NCBI RefSeq assembly: GCF_029531655.1
Contig: NZ_JANRMI010000001.1
Span: 682,001 to 746,000 of the forward strand
Source: Bdellovibrio svalbardensis
Lineage (GTDB): Bacteria; Bdellovibrionota; Bdellovibrionia; Bdellovibrionales; Bdellovibrionaceae
Reading direction: 5' to 3'
Length of the DNA: 64,000 nt
A program made the translations under genes and the position numbers. This document shows positions 61,201-64,000 of this stretch, piece after piece (position 1 is the first letter of the stretch; each line of letters begins with the position of its first letter). The notes beneath the pieces were generated by a model. It saw nothing but the letters and a program-made list of their open reading frames with translations, did no database searches and was not told the DNA's origin.

Positions 61201-62452
61201 TGGAGGATTTTATCCAGGTGGTGGTGCCGGGGGCTCAATTAATATTTCTGCAACTGCAACTTTGACGGCGAATGGCTCCACTTTATCGGCCAATGGCGGT
61301 AATGGTGCGGGTAACGTCGGTGGAAATGGCGGTGGCGGTCGAATTTCTTTGGTTTATCAGACGGGGCCTAACGAAGCGACACTGCTCAGTAGCAATTCAA
61401 TTTCAAGCATGGGTGGTAACATTCCAACTATCGGCCTGAAAATGGCGGGAGCTGGAACCGTTTACTATCACTACAAAGACAGCGCTGAAACATACGGTCG
61501 TCTTCGTATTGATAATAAAGGCAATCCATACTTCGAAGGCTCAGAGACAGAAATTATTCAAAATGACTTCCTTCAGGCTCTGACAGTTGCGGACTCCACA
61601 ACGGGGTTGGCGATTCGTTCCGGAGTGAGTTTCGATATGTTGACTTCAAATTTGGATTTCCCTCTGCGCATGGCGGGAACGGCGAATTTCAATGGCGGCA
61701 TTTTGAATGTGAAGCCAACGGGTTTGTTGAACATCGATCGTAGTACCAAATACAGTCTGAATTCATTGACTGTTGAGAGCGGTGGTAAAATCAGTCATTC
61801 CGCGAATGGAGCGGTCCAACGAAGTGCCGTCTATATCGAGACGGTCGGGGATCTTGATTTACAATCCGGCTCATTAATTGATGTGTCAGCGAAAGGATAT
61901 AGTGCAGGGTTGGGATCTGGTCGTGCGCAATCTTCTGGAGGAGCTAAAGCCGGCGGTGGAGCTGGTCACGGTGGTGTCGGCGGCGGCGACGGTTCAACTT
62001 CCACACCAGGTCTGACTTATGGATCCTATGACTTCCCGACTTCTATCGGAAGTGGTGGCGCAGATGGAAAACCTGGTTGTGTCGGTGGAATAGGTGGCGG
62101 TGCTGTGCGCTTGAAGGTCAACGGACAGTTGTCTTTGAATGGGCAAATTTTGGCGAACGGGCAGAGTGCATCCTCATCAGGATGTGACAGTGGCGGCGGA
62201 GGATCTGGCGGCAGTGTCTTTATTGAAACCAATGTCCTTGCAGGCAATGGAACCACGGGACAGGTGCATAGCGATGGTGGTGGTGCACCGGCTGGCACCA
62301 GCAATCACGGTGGCGGCGGAGGCGGCGGTCGTATCGCTATTACAGTAACAACTGCAGGCGGAGTTGTTCCACCGGTAGTGATGGCGAGTGGTGGAACTGC
62401 TTATGCAGGTAAGCTTGGTTCTAACGGAACTGTCAAACAAGTGATTCCATAG
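55217..62452 (+). CDS. Giant glycine-rich repeat lipoprotein B, 2,411 residues (paralogue of A)
   Basis: Starts 23 bp after the RCC1 gene with GAGGGG upstream. Lipobox LSAC (Cys20). The same order as A: two Calx-beta-like domains, three Ig/FN3-like domains with Cys pairs, and six glycine-rich modules (starts near 57247, 58243, 59117, 60046, 60920, 61889; period about 930 bases), joined by spacers with the same EWR- and HT-x-N-type motifs. The proteins are clearly paralogous but diverged throughout, so the duplication is old and maintained. No C-terminal sorting signal. It ends in a hairpin with the convergent FKBP gene. Likely exposed on the outer surface, inferred from lipid anchor and repeats. 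Confidence 0.9.
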   Translation: MNRTIFISLLLLLSLTLSACNLFDKKVEGYVGTETGGASVPGSPSSSKVGMAATASVVVFTEGGTTDAIIQLNRPLQSAATLNWTVENGTADFVTSSGTVNLSANDTSFRIPLAAVADGLYEGDETFNLRIEGDSSVFSTVLVVPLKIQETQARPSVSFENAGQSKTRSDVMATAKVRLSQASAFVTKVLLKTSGSATGGGVDYDLLPSDAVIFGPGETEKILTVLIKSGGGPKPLQDIVISLDRIEYGAAAVDSANNAHTILLSDPAGTGLFPITGITGGTDGTADGYLTNGAVPTVRWTNAANQNGYQVTIFENDGTTIKCAPVTTLPDVIFKTMTGCNLTEGKTYKASVVALFASGPSPASNDLFPFQVHTVPPTNFGIIGLMGGTDISPDGFLAGSLVPTIVWGDSTGENSYEIRVKNTGGTTICGPITVFANVTSVSMEGCTLTAGTSYKASVIALDAAGFSVAATNNDFNFTVTNSTSGYLILGVTGGLGDTTADDNMDDGLNPIINWQTALNASNYDVSILNLDNSVNCGPVNVSAATKSYMLAGCQLRLHDQYKVVVVAKDALNNSYPAANGPYVFRHRVGLYINGGGGSYFHGQTVTSCGTVGNRDACNAATPYEATAEIVESQIRVSNNGVISAKAWAGDAATVGNGILKITADYLRLDTNGSLVASGAGYKSTLGPGAGQSGTWAMGASYGGLSGLLVGKVQSPAYGNAKIPGVMGSGGGAGSGVAGGAGGGIIDLTVNTSLDFATGSIVSNGGVGGYQTGPSCWTSGGGGSGGSIYIKAANIGGSGANISSIGAGIPTVGCANSGGSGGRVSLNYDTITYTGGVTTLTANTHVRGGGAGAAKGASGTIYYLNCKDPLNCSVSPKNGYLIADNEGAVPHYQGVETPIPIDVFDGISTRNDGTFIVLPADEYLHRFPKVDFRIVIAGLISMPAPLDPKTLDIGPNGYFEWRRLGQVRDWDNIIVESGGVLTHTSNSNTETYKLDISTVNLTVLGKIDTDGRGYTDRSGPGGATIGGAAYGGMGSSGSNSLVYGDIRNPQGLGSAAAGAGSSGGGWIKIAADSLDISGGTLSAKGVSGGSGGTIFVNGNILKGTGGTLDVEGGANGPSNLSGGGGRIAVYYNDASLLPAASVTSLTFKTKGGSAGNTGASGTVFHKQNLETYGNLIVRNETNTYNEAVLTPLRDAGTFDSITTDTNGTVIVPAGLTVQLPSTNINYRLVMEGGFTLPGGASNMTIKSGGYLEWRQTLPLQLSNLTIESAGLLTSSTNSSAKQYFVNLDISNTLLIQGDIDVSRRGYASMRGPGAPRNGGLGAAYAGYGGSNNALTVLDSTPYGLADVKNPTEMGSGGNGSAGGGLVLIKALGGTGSVNLQGRILADGQGSGSTGGSGGSVYIQADSITGTVAGQISANGGSSGNSGSGGRIAVVVGTDSFPGKLASQIPAGNLRAYGGTVNYGDNRGGAAGSIYLKESTDTQGRVYYDNNNFAYASYVETPYSEGVLFDSISTTRNATLIVTSGQTVTLQSDTLPFRLAIEGMLSTPGNNLILDTNSLLEWRKITPMSFGDITIKTGATLRHTANGTQKSYALNINAANFDLQNGGLIDLDGAGYSAGNGPGASSGAGAHGGNSNSGKAYDSVIWPEDLGSGGAGANGGGALIGTISGTLTLNGNIRARGTNGTHGGAGGSIAFDTNVLAGSAGVLNVNGGNGAGGEGGAGGRIAVLYSSSSYTPNVDGLINTATAIGGTGAGSLDGGAGTIYYRNKTLEAAGQGHLVIRNTGRTYNEAVTTPLPEQPNMGTIVVDTAGAVEIPMGSSANLPTSDLTYRLILAGDVTVPTRTLNVKSGGVLEIRRGAPVTSIDYLTVDAGGLITHTKNLDVKRYSVYLKTVDFNLSGKVDVSARGYVSGYGSGRGNSVASGGAPGGSHAGLCHPATGSCYSAYDSLKSPADLGSAGGYSGAYAGGSGGGMFTLETTSATLQAGSEVRADGQSAASTGGFYPGGGAGGSINISATATLTANGSTLSANGGNGAGNVGGNGGGGRISLVYQTGPNEATLLSSNSISSMGGNIPTIGLKMAGAGTVYYHYKDSAETYGRLRIDNKGNPYFEGSETEIIQNDFLQALTVADSTTGLAIRSGVSFDMLTSNLDFPLRMAGTANFNGGILNVKPTGLLNIDRSTKYSLNSLTVESGGKISHSANGAVQRSAVYIETVGDLDLQSGSLIDVSAKGYSAGLGSGRAQSSGGAKAGGGAGHGGVGGGDGSTSTPGLTYGSYDFPTSIGSGGADGKPGCVGGIGGGAVRLKVNGQLSLNGQILANGQSASSSGCDSGGGGSGGSVFIETNVLAGNGTTGQVHSDGGGAPAGTSNHGGGGGGGRIAITVTTAGGVVPPVVMASGGTAYAGKLGSNGTVKQVIP

Positions 62453-62487
62453 AGCTGAATCCAGAGCTGAATTGAAGCTCAGTTCTA
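62450..62487. terminator. Hairpin between convergent giant B and FKBP genes
   Basis: TAGAGCTGA (62450-62458) pairs with TCAGTTCTA (62479-62487) with one G-U pair; the arms contain the stop codons of both genes. A second AGCTGAAT copy lies in the loop. No T-tract. Confidence 0.45.
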
Positions 62488-63162
62488 TGGTTTAACTTTT
62501 ACAAGTTCTAAATCGTAAATCACCAAAGATTGTGGCGGCACGCCAGTCGTGCCGCGAATTCCGAAGGCATGCTGGGGACCCGAGAAGATAATCACTTTTT
62601 GTCCTTCATTCATGAGGGGCAAAACTTTTCTCCAGGCACTGATCATGTCTACGACTTTAAATTCTTTGGGGCTCTCTTTGTCTGAGCTATCAACAAACAC
62701 ACTTTCATCAAGCAGGCGACCTTGGTATTTCAGAACGACAGTATCTGAAAGCTTCGGCTGACGTCCGTGCCCTTTGGAAACTATCTTGTACTGTAAGCCA
62801 TCGTCCAAAAGCTTAATATCCGGTGCGGACTGGTTCTTGCGCAAATAATCTTCCGCTTCAAGTCCACGTTTCACAAGTTCTGCGTTGTTTTTAGAATTCT
62901 GATTTTGCTGATAGTTCATCAAGGTCTGATGAACTTCTTTTATTGAGGGCGAGTCAGAGTTGGGATTGAGTCCTTCCTTGAGTCCTTTAAAAAAGGCTTT
63001 TTCATTCAAGGAAATTTTTTGCTCCCGAATGCCGTAACCCATTTGCAGACCAAGATTGTAACTGTATTCTTCAAGATCATTTTTTTTTGAAAAACAGCCG
63101 GTCAAGCCGATTGATAAAATGAAGCAAATAGAAAGATTTGGTTTGATACGAAATATGTTCAT
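62485..63162 (-). CDS. FKBP-type peptidyl-prolyl isomerase lipoprotein
   Basis: 225 residues. Lipobox LTGC (Cys23) followed by an N-terminal helical dimerisation region like FkpA/Mip (SYNLGLQMGYGIREQKISLNEKAFFKGLKEGL, about 33-66) and an FKBP domain (LQYKIVSKGHGRQPKLSDTVVLKYQGRLLDESVFVDSS, AWRKVLPLMNEGQKVIIF, YDLELVKVKP). It is a periplasmic, lipid-anchored folding helper. No upstream partner gene is obvious, and it converges with giant B. The start at 63162 has a weak ribosome-binding site. Confidence 0.88.
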   Translation of the reverse strand: MNIFRIKPNLSICFILSIGLTGCFSKKNDLEEYSYNLGLQMGYGIREQKISLNEKAFFKGLKEGLNPNSDSPSIKEVHQTLMNYQQNQNSKNNAELVKRGLEAEDYLRKNQSAPDIKLLDDGLQYKIVSKGHGRQPKLSDTVVLKYQGRLLDESVFVDSSDKESPKEFKVVDMISAWRKVLPLMNEGQKVIIFSGPQHAFGIRGTTGVPPQSLVIYDLELVKVKP

Positions 63163-63205
63163 CAGAACTAGGATCGCAGAATTATTATTGCTGTCAATAG
63201 CTCAG

Positions 63206-64000
63206 CTACTGAACACTGACCTGTGTGGGCCTGCTCCATGCTCCCATGTCGCCCTCTTTCCAGCAGCGGGCTCTTAAGTAAAAGCGTCCTCTTTTAATTT
63301 GTTTTTGTAAATTGGGAGCGGGACTGGTGAGGACAATAGGATTTGAAAATTTATTTGAGCTATCAATCTCAACCTCATAGTTTTCACAGTGCTCATTGCT
63401 CAGTCTAATATCAAGAATGATCGCACCACGTTGAGCGATAAAGTTGCTTGCGGGCAACGGCGACAATACCTTGGGCTTCGGAATGTTTTTGTTAAAACCG
63501 TCTTCCGTCTCTTCAGACTCAGGAGCCGCTGGCGTTGGCGAAGGTTCGATCTTCATCGCCAGAGGTGAAGGCTGCGGAATTTCTTTCGCAGCAATGGGCT
63601 CGACCGGTTTGCTGGCTGGAATCTTCACAATAGCGGGTGGCGCCTTCTCTGTGATTTTCAGAAGAGCAGGGGGACTCCATTCGCCAGGAAGATTGTCTTT
63701 GTTGATCGTACGAACCCGATACGTCGAATTGACTGTGCTTTTGATGGCGCTCGGCCACAGTGCGGTGTTCGTTTTCAAAGTTGTTCCCTGCCATTCGACT
63801 TCATAGGAAGAAGCCTCTGGCACTTGAGGCCACCCCACTTTTAGACCCTCTTTCTTTTCCTGAGGTGATAGTTCTTTGGACACGCGGGATATTTTCGGTG
63901 GAGGAAGCAGAGGGCTCAGTTGTTTCGCAATTTCGAATTCAATCCAAGGTGTTTCGCCGACAGAGTGAAGAAGATGCCAGCGAAAATGTCCAGAAGGTAA
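63206..64000 (-). CDS. Protein with FN3-like repeats, 5' end outside window
   Basis: The frame is open to the window edge, so a start at 63883 (GTG) is not the real one; at least 264 residues are visible. Two FN3-like domains are seen (LKVGWPQVPEASSYEVEWQG...YRVRTINKDNLPGEWS, and AIILDIRLSNEHCENYEVEID...FYLRARCWKEGDMGAWSRP), joined by a Pro/Ala/Ile-rich linker, and part of a third upstream (SGHFRWHLLH). The SGxFxWR-type motif is common in FecR/FN3-like outer-membrane or periplasmic proteins of these bacteria. Function unknown. Confidence 0.75.
   Translation of the reverse strand, partial: LPSGHFRWHLLHSVGETPWIEFEIAKQLSPLLPPPKISRVSKELSPQEKKEGLKVGWPQVPEASSYEVEWQGTTLKTNTALWPSAIKSTVNSTYRVRTINKDNLPGEWSPPALLKITEKAPPAIVKIPASKPVEPIAAKEIPQPSPLAMKIEPSPTPAAPESEETEDGFNKNIPKPKVLSPLPASNFIAQRGAIILDIRLSNEHCENYEVEIDSSNKFSNPIVLTSPAPNLQKQIKRGRFYLRARCWKEGDMGAWSRPTQVSVQ

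Noticed and set aside
1-64000. tRNA, rRNA, CRISPR, prophage and insertion sequences
   Set aside because: None could be recognised by eye: no transposase or integrase motifs, no CCA-ending cloverleaf, no regular short repeats.

Overview
The window looks like chromosomal DNA of a predatory, flagellated Gram-negative bacterium of the Bdellovibrio group. This rests on a delta-type flagellar export cluster (fliL-M-N-O-P-Q-R-flhB-flhA-flhF-flhG-fliA), many Sec, Tat and lipoprotein signal peptides on otherwise unrecognised envelope proteins, and a moderate base composition. The species is an inference from gene content; there is no rRNA or other taxonomic marker here. I saw no rRNA, tRNA, CRISPR array, prophage or insertion sequence.

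Layout. 1-4.4 kb (minus strand): a sigma-54 response regulator cut by the window edge, its CHASE2 sensor kinase, and a radical SAM/SPASM enzyme followed at 14 bp by an untracked 33-residue peptide that could be its RiPP substrate. 4.4-13.2 kb: an unrecognised periplasmic protein, a 2Fe-2S ferredoxin, a metallo-beta-lactamase-fold hydrolase, a class A penicillin-binding protein, a GroES domain fused to a histone-H1-like Lys/Ala tail and probably co-transcribed with an outer-membrane protein, and a lipoprotein. 13.2-18.7 kb (minus): a three-gene set made of a secreted CxxCH protein, a Tat-exported DUF1501-like protein and a short Cys-anchored protein, plus a secreted protein of unknown role. 19-31.4 kb: mostly housekeeping and envelope genes, including lysine 2,3-aminomutase, PcrA/UvrD helicase, a HExxH lipoprotein with a beta-barrel partner, a SPOR protein, an inositol-monophosphatase-family enzyme, an SMR-like membrane protein, a CDP-alcohol phosphatidyltransferase/CdsA pair preceded by a tiny membrane ORF, and an SDR enzyme.

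31.8-42.7 kb is the flagellar cluster: basal-body stator-associated FliL, C-ring FliM/FliN, the export gate FliOPQR/FlhBA, the placement and number regulators FlhF/FlhG, and the sigma factor FliA. Most genes overlap or abut, so it reads as one long transcription unit with a hairpin-bearing break between fliR and flhB. It ends at a strong bidirectional terminator shared with a convergent acyltransferase.

43.97-62.45 kb is the most unusual part: three tightly linked genes for very large lipoproteins. Two paralogues of about 2,410 residues share one architecture (lipobox, two Calx-beta-like domains, three Ig/FN3-like domains each with a Cys pair, then six glycine-rich modules of about 300 residues). 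Between them lies a 1,326-residue lipoprotein ending in 14 RCC1-type repeats, the number needed for two seven-bladed propellers. Together they look like a dedicated cell-surface apparatus; adhesion, prey contact and matrix are hypotheses only. The window closes with an FKBP-type isomerase lipoprotein and a truncated FN3-like protein, both on the minus strand.
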